Source: Ellagibacter isourolithinifaciens
GTDB taxonomy: Bacteria; Actinomycetota; Coriobacteriia; Coriobacteriales; Eggerthellaceae
Direction: 5' to 3'
Assembly (NCBI RefSeq): GCF_008831035.1
Contig: NZ_WAJR01000016.1
Coordinates: forward strand, 1 to 49,499
DNA length: 49,499 bases
A program made the position numbers and the translations under genes. A model generated the notes under the pieces. It saw only the letters and a list, made by a program, of their open reading frames with translations, ran no database searches and was not told where the DNA came from. This document shows, piece by piece, positions 1-7,783 of this stretch (the stretch's first letter is position 1; each line of letters opens with the position of its first letter).

Positions 1-52
1 CCCCAAGCCCCGCCCCGAGGCCTGTGGGAAAACGAAACCAGAGGAGAGACGC

Positions 53-733
53 GTGGCACAGGACTTCTTCGACCTGCTCTACAACGGCTATACCGGCGAG
101 TACCAGCTTATGAGCTCGCTGTACCGCAACGGCCTCGATGCGTTGCGCCCGCCCGCCGACATGGGGATCGATGTGGTGTCGCTCAACCTCAAGCAGCAGC
201 TCGAGCATCCCGGCATGGCTCCCGAGACCTTCTTTTTCCAGGTGAAAACGGCGGTGACGAACGTGAGCGAGGCTGCCGACCGCCCCGGCGCGATCGCGAC
301 GGTGGAGTTCAAGCTCAAGCAAAGCGAAGTGGACCTGCTCGCCTGCTCGCGAGACCGCGCGCTGTTCTGCTACGTCTACAACTACGAGGCCGATTCGCTC
401 ACGGACGCGTTCGAAGCGCCGTTTATCTGCTTCTGGCTCGACGGTACTCTCCTCGAGAAGGTTCGCAGCGGCGGCGCGTTCTTTCGCAAAGAGGGCGAGC
501 CTAAGCTGACGCTCGCCTGCCAGCTGCGCAAACCGAAGCACGAATACGGCCACTGGCACGCCGTGGTGGTGGACGAGAAGGGGAGCAAGGTCGACGGTGG
601 CTACCTCGGTGTTGTCGGCGGCTCGGGATACCCGGCAGACGACGAGGCGGACCACTATAGCGTGGTCGGCTATCTCAAGTACGCGCGCAGCTGCTCGGGT
701 GTCGCCGAGAAGTCGGACTCTCCGACGCAATAG
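53..733 (+). CDS. Hypothetical protein with a PD-(D/E)XK nuclease-like N-terminus (DUF4365-like)
   Basis: The start is GTG at 53, supported by a GAGGAGAG Shine-Dalgarno at 41-48. The 226-residue product has Glu16 (GEY), Asp40 (GIDVV) and QVK at 63-65 (FFFQVKT). That order of E...D...QxK is typical of restriction-endonuclease-like folds, as in DUF4365 proteins. The C-terminal half ends in a low-complexity Gly/Ser stretch and gives no clear family. No methyltransferase or other defence gene lies next to it in the window, so a restriction role cannot be claimed. The nuclease fold is inferred from three short motifs only; the reading frame itself is secure. Confidence 0.6.
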   Translation: MAQDFFDLLYNGYTGEYQLMSSLYRNGLDALRPPADMGIDVVSLNLKQQLEHPGMAPETFFFQVKTAVTNVSEAADRPGAIATVEFKLKQSEVDLLACSRDRALFCYVYNYEADSLTDAFEAPFICFWLDGTLLEKVRSGGAFFRKEGEPKLTLACQLRKPKHEYGHWHAVVVDEKGSKVDGGYLGVVGGSGYPADDEADHYSVVGYLKYARSCSGVAEKSDSPTQ

Positions 734-795
734 AAGGGGAAATTTGCCCAGTTCGTGGGCTTCTTGGGCGAAATGTGCCCGTGTGCTGTGCAAGG

Positions 796-804
796 TGCTA
801 GCAT
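796..804 (+). promoter_or_regulatory. Candidate extended -10 promoter (TGCTAGCAT) for the MFS gene
   Basis: TGCTAGCAT matches the extended -10 pattern TGnTAnnnT. It lies about 60 bases before the MFS start at 872, leaving a short leader with its own Shine-Dalgarno. No good -35 hexamer is visible. Confidence 0.35.
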
Positions 805-871
805 GGTGGGCAGGATTCGACGACGAAGGCGCCCACGCGGCGCCTTTTTCAGGAGAGGAGGCCGCAAGGAT

Positions 872-2131
872 ATGTCGACGGGTGCGATCAAGCGACACTA
901 CGAGAAGGTGATCGCGGCATGTTGCTTCCTTATCTTGTTCACCAACGTCGGCCTTCCCTCCACCTCGTTTTCCGTGTTCCAGCCCTACCTGGTCGATCTG
1001 CCTGGCGTTGGCAACACCGGCGGCTCGATCATCATCTCGGTGCGCACGTTCATGTCGCTGATCGGCATGCTCGTGGTCGGACGCTATTACGACCTGCTCA
1101 ACTGCCGCATCGGCGCGTTTCTCGCATCGCTGTGCGTCTGCGCGGGCTTCTTTCTCTATTCGCAGAACACGGGAAGCTTCATCGGTTTGTGCGCAGGCTC
1201 GGTGTTCACGGGGCTTGGGTACGGCTTGGGCGGCATGATCGCTTCGACGATGCTGATCAACCGCTGGTTCCGCTCGAACGTCGCCACGGTGGCGGGCATC
1301 GCGGCGGTCGGGTCGGGGGTGGCTGCCGTCATCTTGCCGAACGTGACGGTTGCGCTCATCGGCACGTACTCGCTTTCCGCGGCATTCCTCTTCGAGTCGG
1401 CCCTCGCGCTTGTCCTCGGAGTGCTCGTCTTCCTGCTTCTGCGCAACTACCCGCGCGACCTGGGGCTTGAGCCTTACGAAGCACCCGAGGGGAAGAAGGC
1501 GGGCAAGCCCGGCCGCGCCCGCGCCGCTCGTCGCAACCGCAACGTTCCCGAAAAGCTTGCTCCGCTCGTGCTGGTCGCGATGACGTTCGTCGGCTGCATC
1601 TCCGTCGGCGGCACGAGCTATCTGGCCGTGCTGTTCACCTCGGAGGGCTTCTCCGCCGAGGGTGCGGCGGCACTCGTGGCGCTGTGCGGTGGCTGCCTCA
1701 CGGTTGCCAAGCTCGCAAGCGGGGTCGTGTTCGACCGCGTTGGGACGAAGCGCGGCTCGATGATCTTCTTCGCCCTGTTCATCGGTGGCACGTTGCTGCT
1801 CTGCCTGTCGGATATGGGGAACGTGGGGCTTGCGGGCGTTGGCGTGTTCCTCTACGGGTTGGGGCTCTCCCTCGGTACCGTGGGCATATCCGTTTGGTCG
1901 ATCGAGCTCGCGCCGAAGGGGCGCGAGGCCAAGACGATCAAGAACTTCCAGCTCTGCTATGCGCTCGGCGGGTTCATTTTCACGTTCCTGCCCGGCTTTT
2001 TGGCAGAAGCGTTCGGAACCTATCTTGTTACGTACGTGATCTTGCTCGCGATGATCGCGTTCGCCGCCGTGGTCGTCGTGGGTGTGTACCTTTTGGGAGA
2101 CCGTCGGGTATCTGATAGCATACGTTCGTAA
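872..2131 (+). CDS. Major facilitator superfamily transporter
   Basis: This 419-residue polytopic membrane protein has about 12 hydrophobic segments in two halves. They are joined by a basic cytoplasmic loop (Lys/Arg/Gly-rich, near residues 205-225), the usual MFS layout. A GRYYDLLNCR segment after the second helix resembles the MFS loop 2-3 motif, and FDRVGTKRG is its counterpart in the second half. ATG 872 is chosen because AGGAGAGGAGG lies at 851-861; an upstream in-frame start at 755 lacks a ribosome site and would add an unlikely Arg-rich leader. The overall look resembles oxalate/formate-antiporter-type carriers, but the substrate cannot be told from sequence. Confidence 0.85.
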   Translation: MSTGAIKRHYEKVIAACCFLILFTNVGLPSTSFSVFQPYLVDLPGVGNTGGSIIISVRTFMSLIGMLVVGRYYDLLNCRIGAFLASLCVCAGFFLYSQNTGSFIGLCAGSVFTGLGYGLGGMIASTMLINRWFRSNVATVAGIAAVGSGVAAVILPNVTVALIGTYSLSAAFLFESALALVLGVLVFLLLRNYPRDLGLEPYEAPEGKKAGKPGRARAARRNRNVPEKLAPLVLVAMTFVGCISVGGTSYLAVLFTSEGFSAEGAAALVALCGGCLTVAKLASGVVFDRVGTKRGSMIFFALFIGGTLLLCLSDMGNVGLAGVGVFLYGLGLSLGTVGISVWSIELAPKGREAKTIKNFQLCYALGGFIFTFLPGFLAEAFGTYLVTYVILLAMIAFAAVVVVGVYLLGDRRVSDSIRS

Positions 2132-2161
2132 CACACAACGATTCCACGACAAGGAGCGGCG

Positions 2162-2974
2162 ATGACCGACGACCCGATCACCTCACCTGACGCGCAGCAG
2201 ACGCCGGTATCTTCCGCGAGTACGCGACCTGTGCCCATTACCGACGAGCAGCTCCGTGAGATGATGCGCGATGAGGAACCCTCTTTTCTCGAGCGCAACT
2301 CGGGGCGCGTGGTAACCCTTGCGCTGATCGCGGTGAACGTGGTGTGCTTCGTGGCTGAGATGTTCATCTCGGGCACGGGCCAGGACATCTCGATTCTCAC
2401 GTTGGTCCAGATGGGAGCCATGTACGCGCCGATGGTGCAAGGCCCTGCCGACCTGTACCGCTTCGTTGCGCCCATGTTTTTGCACATGGACCTCATGCAT
2501 CTTCTGTTCAATATGGTCGCGCTCTACAGCGTGGGCGAGCTTTTGGAACGCGTGCTTGGGCGCGGGAACTTTCTTTTGCTCTATTTCGTCGCGGGCATCA
2601 CGGGTAATGTCGTCTCCTACGCGGTCGACATGGCGCACGGCGGCGGGCTGTCTGTCTCCGCCGGTGCCTCGACAAGCGTGTTCGGCCTGTTCGTAGCCGT
2701 GGCGCTTCTGTGCGTCCTCGTTCGCGGCAACCGTGCGGTCTTCCGCGACTTCTCGAAGAGCATGCTCTCGATCATCACGGTGAATGTCATCTACACGCTG
2801 CTCGTGCCGAACATCTCGATCAGCGGCCACCTAGGTGGTGCCATCGGCGGCGCGATTGCAATGCTGCTGCTTCCTGCGGCGAGCCTTCGCACCCCGCGTC
2901 TGGTCCGCATCGTCGTGGCCGTGCTGTGGGTGGTGGCCGTCGCTGCCGTCCTCGTCTGGGGCGGCGTTTTCTAG
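2162..2974 (+). CDS. Rhomboid family intramembrane serine protease
   Basis: The 270-residue protein has a soluble N-terminus of about 45 residues and then six or seven membrane helices. Rhomboid signatures are present in order: His108, His113 and Asn117 in the helix-2 region (HMDLMHLLFN), the catalytic serine at 170 in GASTSVFG, and the catalytic histidine at 223 in SGHLGG. These form the Ser-His dyad that cleaves transmembrane substrates in the membrane. AAGGAG precedes the ATG. It follows the MFS gene by 30 bases and could be co-transcribed with it. The substrate is unknown. Confidence 0.92.
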   Translation: MTDDPITSPDAQQTPVSSASTRPVPITDEQLREMMRDEEPSFLERNSGRVVTLALIAVNVVCFVAEMFISGTGQDISILTLVQMGAMYAPMVQGPADLYRFVAPMFLHMDLMHLLFNMVALYSVGELLERVLGRGNFLLLYFVAGITGNVVSYAVDMAHGGGLSVSAGASTSVFGLFVAVALLCVLVRGNRAVFRDFSKSMLSIITVNVIYTLLVPNISISGHLGGAIGGAIAMLLLPAASLRTPRLVRIVVAVLWVVAVAAVLVWGGVF

Positions 2975-3472
2975 AAAGCAATCGACGGGAATGCGGCGTG
3001 CTGTGTGGGATGAGCCGCTTTCTGCAGGATGTGCTCCCGCTGTCGCTCGCGTCGCGCCCACGCTTGCCGAGCACCTCTGCTGCGCGATCGTGCGTCGCGC
3101 GGGCGCCTGCCCTCGTACGACGCAGTCTCCGGGCCCAACGAGCGGGACGAACAGCCCGTCCGCATGCTCGCTTCGCACGTTGGAAAGCGAGCTCTCCTCG
3201 ATGCGCGCTGGTTCGATTGTGTCAGTTTCCGCGCAGGTAAAAATCTTGCGAGTTGGATGCTGTAATCGTAGCTGGAAACCGCTTCGAAGATATCCGCCGC
3301 GATAGAAGGTTACGAATTTGTTTCGGTGTGCGCGCCGACTGGTGGGATAGTTTGGCGCCTACAAGCGAGGGGTTGTGTCGGGGCGTGTGATGATTTGGCT
3401 CCTATGAGTTGGGCGTCGTGGCTCCGGAGCGCTTCGAGAGCTTGCTTGGCGCCTGCGGGTTGTTCCTTGCTG
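2975..3472. other. Intergenic region without a recognisable gene
   Basis: About 500 bases separate the rhomboid gene from the small leftward helix-turn-helix gene. Open frames here are Arg/Ser/Cys-rich shadows of G+C-rich DNA without ribosome sites or family signatures. I see no strong terminator or RNA gene. Confidence 0.5.
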
Positions 3473-3682
3473 CTATGCGCGAAGGGACTCGAACGCGCCT
3501 TCGATGAGGGCTTGGCCTGCAGAGCCCATCGCGCAGGCGAGGGCTGCGAGCTCGTTTAAGGTGAGCGTGCCGGGGTGGCGCTCCACTTGGGCGTATTCCG
3601 ATATCGGCAAATCGATAGCGTCCGCACATTGCTGTGCCGTTAGCCCCGATATCTCGCGTGCGCGCGTGAGCCAGTTTTTCAC
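3473..3682 (-). CDS. Small XRE-type helix-turn-helix protein
   Basis: This 69-residue protein is almost entirely one XRE-like DNA-binding domain. SGLTAQQCADAI at 12-23 gives the first helices and the turn, SEYAQVERHPGTL at 28-40 gives the recognition helix, and LNELAALACAMG at 42-53 gives the fourth helix. The GTG start at 3682 has GGGAGG a few bases upstream, the same arrangement as the divergent regulator gene at 3795. The shared 112-base spacer suggests the two regulate each other or share an operator. It has no effector domain, so it may be an antirepressor-like or auxiliary regulator. Confidence 0.7.
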   Translation of the reverse strand: MKNWLTRAREISGLTAQQCADAIDLPISEYAQVERHPGTLTLNELAALACAMGSAGQALIEGAFESLRA

Positions 3683-3794
3683 GCTGCCTCCCTTCCCGTG
3701 GATTTGGCGTTATTAAGTTTAACGGGTAACAAGGCCTCGTCAATCGAGGGAATATGCAAGTTTGGTAGCATTGTTGCGGCAATGGGAGGTGCGC
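3683..3794. promoter_or_regulatory. Divergent regulator promoter region with a candidate operator
   Basis: The spacer between the two divergent helix-turn-helix genes is A+T-richer than its flanks. It contains CCTCG (3735-3739) and CGAGG (3745-3749), an inverted repeat with a 5-base centre. A TTAA-GT-TTAA pair lies nearby around 3714-3723. Such dyads are typical XRE or LexA-like operators. The role is inferred from position and symmetry. Confidence 0.4.
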
Positions 3795-4463
3795 GTGGGC
3801 GATACGACGGACAATGCGATCGGCAATAACATCAGGGCGGTGCGCGTTGATGCGGGGTTGACCCAAACCGAGTTTGCGAAGCGCCTCCAAGTTTCTCAGA
3901 CCACGGTTTCGTCGTGGGAGACGGGCGCCTCTCAACCGCGTCGCAGCAACCTCTTCATCCTGCTCAGCGAATTTCCCGGCCTCACCCTTGAGGATATCAA
4001 CAGCGAGAAGAACGGCTTTGCTCGCCGGTCTCTTCGCCGCTCGAGCGATTCGCAACCTGAGCAAGCGCCATTGCTCGGGCGCGTGGCTGCGGGAGCTCCG
4101 CGCGACGCGTTTCCTATCGAGGAATACGTCGCTGTGCCGCATTCGCTGCACGAGCGTTACCCGAACGCGTTTTTCTTGCGCGTGTCCGGCGAATCGATGA
4201 ACCGCGTGCTGCCGAACGGCTGCCTGGCGCTCGTTGTGCCCGAGTCCGAGGTGGTCAATGGGCACGTGTATGTGTTCGGGACGGAGAGCGGCGACTTCAC
4301 GGTGAAGCGTGCAAGCGTCACCGAAGACCGCATAACGCTCATGCCTGATTCCTACCTTCCCGGATACGAGCCGATCGAGTTCACCCGAAGCGGAGAGCGC
4401 CCCCTCCCGCGCGTGATCGGGCGGGTGGTGTGGTTCACTATGCCGGAGAGATTCCGCGTCTAA
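3795..4463 (+). CDS. LexA/CI-like repressor: XRE DNA-binding domain plus S24 peptidase
   Basis: The 222-residue protein has an XRE helix-turn-helix at about residues 9-62 (GLTQTEFAKRLQVSQTTVSSWETG). A C-terminal S24 peptidase follows. The catalytic Ser134 lies in SGESMN, the catalytic Lys171 in FTVKRA, and a likely Ala99-Gly100 autocleavage site lies in RVAAGAP. This is the organisation of phage CI and LexA-type repressors that self-cleave on RecA activation. GTG 3795 is chosen over TTG 3762 because GGGAGGT lies at 3784-3790. No prophage genes are adjacent, so it is more likely a chromosomal stress regulator than a phage repressor. Confidence 0.85.
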   Translation: MGDTTDNAIGNNIRAVRVDAGLTQTEFAKRLQVSQTTVSSWETGASQPRRSNLFILLSEFPGLTLEDINSEKNGFARRSLRRSSDSQPEQAPLLGRVAAGAPRDAFPIEEYVAVPHSLHERYPNAFFLRVSGESMNRVLPNGCLALVVPESEVVNGHVYVFGTESGDFTVKRASVTEDRITLMPDSYLPGYEPIEFTRSGERPLPRVIGRVVWFTMPERFRV

Positions 4464-4680
4464 CTCTCACGGCCGGCGTGTCGGGATTTGCGCGCCCTTT
4501 CCTGCAATCCCAGTTCAAAGGCGCACGACAGCAAGACGCCGTTCCGCGCGCGCCAATCTTCCTGTATAGGTGCGGCGGGTGCGTCTTTGCCGCCGCTGCG
4601 AAAACGGCCGCATGGCATCAGGAGAGTCAAGTTTGATGTGGGGGCGCGGTGGAAGTGGGCACGCCGCGCGGCATCGCGCT

Positions 4681-4693
4681 TATACTTGGGGCA
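4681..4693 (+). promoter_or_regulatory. TATACT -10 element placed for a leaderless transcript
   Basis: TATACT at 4681-4686 ends six bases before the ATG at 4693, so transcription would begin at or next to the start codon. There is no Shine-Dalgarno before this ATG, which fits a leaderless mRNA. The -35 region is poor. Confidence 0.4.
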
Positions 4694-7251
4694 TGGCTAA
4701 CAATGATCAGGGATACGATCCGTTCGAGCCGGGCCATTCCACGCCCGAGTTCGAGCAGTTCGCACGCGAAAATCAAAAATATCGGAAGGCGAGTCACGCT
4801 CGCGGCGGCGCGTCCGCGCAAAAGCGCATGCCATCGTCGGGTGCGCGCTCGCGCTCGGCTGCTGCGGGCGGTGCAGGGCCGCGGGCAGCGGGTTCTCGCA
4901 ATGCGAACTCGCGCGTGGCCAGCTTCCGCAGCGGCTCGCCTCGTGCGGCTGCTCCTGCGGGGAGGGGCGGCTCGCCGTCTTCCGGCGGCTCGGGCAAGCA
5001 CGCTTCGCGCGGCGCAGGCAAGACGCTACCGCAGACGCATGCTGCCGACAGCCGCAAAACGGCAGGTCGTGCGGCTGCCCCTATGGGGAAGGCGCCTTCG
5101 CGCTCTTCGCGGCCCGCATCCCCGCAGCCGCCCCTGCGGGCGCCCGAGCCTCAGCCGGTGTTCGCCCGTGCGCACAGCAAGGCGCACAACGTCGTAGGGG
5201 TTCTCGTCTGCGTGTTGCTGGCGATCGCGCTCGAGGTGTTCGGCTACAACTTCCAGTTCTTCTACTCCATGACCTATCCCGATGCGGGAAGCTATCTCGT
5301 CAATGGCGCGCAGCCCTCGCAAGTGGGAACGATTACGCTCGATTCCTCGTCGAGCTCGTTTGAGATCACGGGGCTCAACTCCACCGTGCGCTCCATCCAC
5401 TTCACGCCGGTGCTCTCCGATGCCGCAGGTGCCGCGAAGGCGACCGACAGCAAGATTCAGGTTGTCATCTCGCTCGCCGACGAGGGCAACGCGAACTACT
5501 ACGCGAACCCGGCCGTGTCGGTCGACCCCGCCGACCCCGCGACTACCTACATCTCGCTCGATCCCGCTGGCAAGTGCCATTCCATCAAGGTGAACATGAC
5601 AAACCTCGCGGACATCGGCGCAGTTCAGGTTTCGGGTATATCGCTCAATCAGAAGGTTCCGTTCGATTTCGACCCGCTGCGCGCGGGCTCGGTGCTCGCC
5701 ATTCTGCTCGTGCTCTTCGCGCTGCGCCCCGCATCGGGCCTCTACAGCCGCGTTCGCGACTCGCGCCTGACGAGCCACCGAATCCTTATCGTCGCGCTCG
5801 TCGCCGTGCAGTGCGTGGTCGTGCTTGCGCTCGTTTTCTCCAACTCGCACTACGTGTCCTTGACGCAGACGCCGTCCTACGAGAACCAGTTCCAGTATCA
5901 AAAGCTCGCCGTTGCGCTCACTCAGGGGCATCTGTACTTGAACGACGTGCCCTCCGACGCGCTGCAGGCGATGGCGAACCCCTACGATACGCAGGCGCGC
6001 GCGGCGCAGGGCGTGCCCTATCTTTGGGACCACGCGTACTTCCACGGGAAATACTACGTCTACTTCGGCATCCTGCCGTGCCTGGTGTTCTACGTGCCGT
6101 GGCTGCTCGTGACGCACACGGGCTTTCCGACGTGGCTCGGCATCGCCATCTGCGACTGCGTCTATGCGGCGGGGCTTATGTACCTGCTCTCGGCGGTGTG
6201 CCGTCGTTGGTTCCCGCGCACGTCGATCGGGGTGTTCGTGGTGCTCGATGTGATGCTGTTCGTCGCGGGCGGCGGCATCATCCTCGCGCGTACGCCGTCG
6301 ATGTACTTCATGCCCGAGGCGATGTCGCTCGCACTCGTCTCATGGGGCCTGGGGCTGTGGATCTCGGGCACCTCGCGCGGCTATATCGAGCGGGGGAAGA
6401 TCGTGCTCGGTGCGCTGCTCATCGCGCTCACCATGGCGTCCCGCCCGCAGATGGTGCTCTCCGCGGTGCTCGGGCTCGTCCTTTTCTGGCCGTTCCTTCG
6501 CGACTCGAAGGGCGATCGAGGGGCTAGACGGGACGTTATGGGTGCCTTCAAGGTGGCGATGGTACCGTTTGTGCTGGTCGCTGTCGCGGTGCTGGCTTAC
6601 AATGCCGCGAGGTTCGGCTCACCGTTCGATTTCGGCGCGAACTACAACCTCACCACGAACGACATGACCCATCGAGGGTTCCACCTTGACCGCATCCCGT
6701 TCGGGCTTTACGCATACTTGTTCCAGCCGCCCGTGTTCGGCAGCCAGTTCCCGTTCCTGCGACAGGCCTACCTCGACCCGGCGTACCAGGGCATCACCAT
6801 CTACGAGCCCATGTTCGGCGGTTACTTCTTCCTGTACCCGATGGCGCTGGCTGTTCTGGGCATCGTCATCGGGCGCGTGCGCGCACAGCTTAAGGAGAAG
6901 CGACTTTTGCCGCTGTTCGTGGCGCTTGTGTGCGTGGCCTTCGCGCTGTGCATCTTCGATTTGCAGGGCGCGGGCATCCTCATGCGCTACGTGTGCGATT
7001 TCGGGTTGTTCTTCGCACTGGCGGGCGCGATTGTGTTCCTTGCGCTTCTGCAGGTCAAGAGCGAAAAGCGCCTCACGAAAGATTGGACGACGCAATTCTC
7101 TGCCGTAGGCTCGCGCGGGGCTGTCGCGGCGGCGGGCGAGGGCGCAGAAACCGTATCGGTGTACCGTATCTCGCTGTACTTCATGTTCGCGACGCTTGTG
7201 CTCATGGTGATCATGAACGTGATGCTCTGGAATGTTTTCGGCATGTATTGA
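4693..7251 (+). CDS. Large polytopic membrane protein, possibly GT-C-type glycosyltransferase
   Basis: The 852-residue product opens with about 160 disordered residues rich in Ser, Arg, Gly, Ala and Pro, presumably cytoplasmic. One membrane helix follows near 165-185. An extracytoplasmic, Ser/Thr-rich beta-type region spans roughly 190-330, and ten or more further helices run to the C-terminus. The loop PYLWDHAYFHGKYYVYFG resembles the long first loop of GT-C enzymes such as GT39 or ArnT relatives, which use polyprenyl-linked sugars. That assignment rests on topology, not on a confirmed motif. An upstream in-frame start at 4570 is less likely, since the TATACT box at 4681 would lie inside the gene. 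No operon partner is obvious. Confidence 0.6.
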   Translation: MANNDQGYDPFEPGHSTPEFEQFARENQKYRKASHARGGASAQKRMPSSGARSRSAAAGGAGPRAAGSRNANSRVASFRSGSPRAAAPAGRGGSPSSGGSGKHASRGAGKTLPQTHAADSRKTAGRAAAPMGKAPSRSSRPASPQPPLRAPEPQPVFARAHSKAHNVVGVLVCVLLAIALEVFGYNFQFFYSMTYPDAGSYLVNGAQPSQVGTITLDSSSSSFEITGLNSTVRSIHFTPVLSDAAGAAKATDSKIQVVISLADEGNANYYANPAVSVDPADPATTYISLDPAGKCHSIKVNMTNLADIGAVQVSGISLNQKVPFDFDPLRAGSVLAILLVLFALRPASGLYSRVRDSRLTSHRILIVALVAVQCVVVLALVFSNSHYVSLTQTPSYENQFQYQKLAVALTQGHLYLNDVPSDALQAMANPYDTQARAAQGVPYLWDHAYFHGKYYVYFGILPCLVFYVPWLLVTHTGFPTWLGIAICDCVYAAGLMYLLSAVCRRWFPRTSIGVFVVLDVMLFVAGGGIILARTPSMYFMPEAMSLALVSWGLGLWISGTSRGYIERGKIVLGALLIALTMASRPQMVLSAVLGLVLFWPFLRDSKGDRGARRDVMGAFKVAMVPFVLVAVAVLAYNAARFGSPFDFGANYNLTTNDMTHRGFHLDRIPFGLYAYLFQPPVFGSQFPFLRQAYLDPAYQGITIYEPMFGGYFFLYPMALAVLGIVIGRVRAQLKEKRLLPLFVALVCVAFALCIFDLQGAGILMRYVCDFGLFFALAGAIVFLALLQVKSEKRLTKDWTTQFSAVGSRGAVAAAGEGAETVSVYRISLYFMFATLVLMVIMNVMLWNVFGMY

Positions 7252-7308
7252 TGTCGGCGCGTCCCCCGCTGTTCCTCGCTTGCCTTTGTCCTTCGCGCGT
7301 TTTCTCTC

Positions 7309-7336
7309 TTGCATATACCCCTAGTGGGTATATAAT
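7309..7336 (+). promoter_or_regulatory. Sigma70-type promoter of the csoR-copA operon
   Basis: TTGCAT at 7309-7314 and TATAAT at 7331-7336 are separated by 16 bases. The first CsoR dyad lies across the spacer and the -10 box, so a bound repressor would block polymerase directly. Confidence 0.75.
7313..7333. promoter_or_regulatory. CsoR-type operator 1
   Basis: ATATACCC at 7313-7320 and GGGTATAT at 7326-7333 form a perfect 8-bp dyad around CTAGT. Established CsoR operators are G/C-centred dyads flanked by TATAC/GTATA of this type. The position between -35 and -10 predicts copper-relieved repression. Confidence 0.8.
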
Positions 7337-7348
7337 GCCGACTGAAAG

Positions 7349-7365
7349 ATACCTCCAGGGGGTAT
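7349..7365. promoter_or_regulatory. CsoR-type operator 2
   Basis: ATACCTCC and GGGGGTAT flank one central base and match at 7 of 8 positions. This second dyad lies just downstream of the promoter, inside the predicted 5' leader, and would strengthen repression. Confidence 0.65.
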
Positions 7366-7387
7366 GTGAAAGAAAGGAAAGGTTGCG

Positions 7388-7780
7388 ATGGCGAAGGCTA
7401 GCGGCAAGCGCTCGGTAGAGGATGCAGACAAGGTCTCGGCTGATGGCGAGCTCGCCTCCTGCGAAAGCAAGGGCCCGCGCGCGCAAAGCTGCTGCTGCCA
7501 TCATAAGGCCACGCCGCGCTCGGAGGAGTTTCAGCGCGACCTGCAGAAGCGTCTCAATCGCGCAATCGGCCAGCTCAACGGCGTGAAAGCCATGATCGAT
7601 GACAACCGCTACTGCGGGGACGTCTTAACGCAGCTCGCTGCCGCGGAGTCTGCCGTGCACTCCATTTCCGCCATCCTTCTGCAAAACCACCTGGAGACCT
7701 GCGTCGTCGAGCAAATCGAGGCGGGCAACATCGCCATCATCGACGAGGCGATGCAGCTCATCAAGAAGTTTGCGAGGTAG
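7388..7780 (+). CDS. csoR: CsoR-family copper-sensing repressor
   Basis: The 130-residue protein carries the all-helical DUF156 fold. The copper ligand set is visible as Cys76 (RYCGDV), His101 (LQNH) and Cys105 (LETC), the C-H-C triad of copper sensors. The nickel relative RcnR and the sulfur relative CstR have other ligand sets. Family members bind DNA when apo and release it on binding Cu(I). An N-terminal extension of about 45 residues includes Cys35-Cys36-Cys37-His38-His39, a second possible metal site that typical members lack. GGAAAGG precedes the ATG. The gene is three bases upstream of copA and downstream of two matching dyads, so it very likely represses its own operon. Confidence 0.92.
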   Translation: MAKASGKRSVEDADKVSADGELASCESKGPRAQSCCCHHKATPRSEEFQRDLQKRLNRAIGQLNGVKAMIDDNRYCGDVLTQLAAAESAVHSISAILLQNHLETCVVEQIEAGNIAIIDEAMQLIKKFAR

Positions 7781-7783
7781 AAG

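Noticed and set aside
2183-2830. Long minus-strand frame opposite the rhomboid gene
   Set aside because: Shadow frame of a G+C-rich gene, rich in His/Arg, without a ribosome site.
3478-3500. Minus-strand GTTCGAGTCC, resembling a tRNA T-loop
   Set aside because: It lies within the small helix-turn-helix gene and has no complementary acceptor stem.
3795-4463. Prophage repressor marking an integrated phage
   Set aside because: No integrase, structural or lysis genes are within reach on either side.
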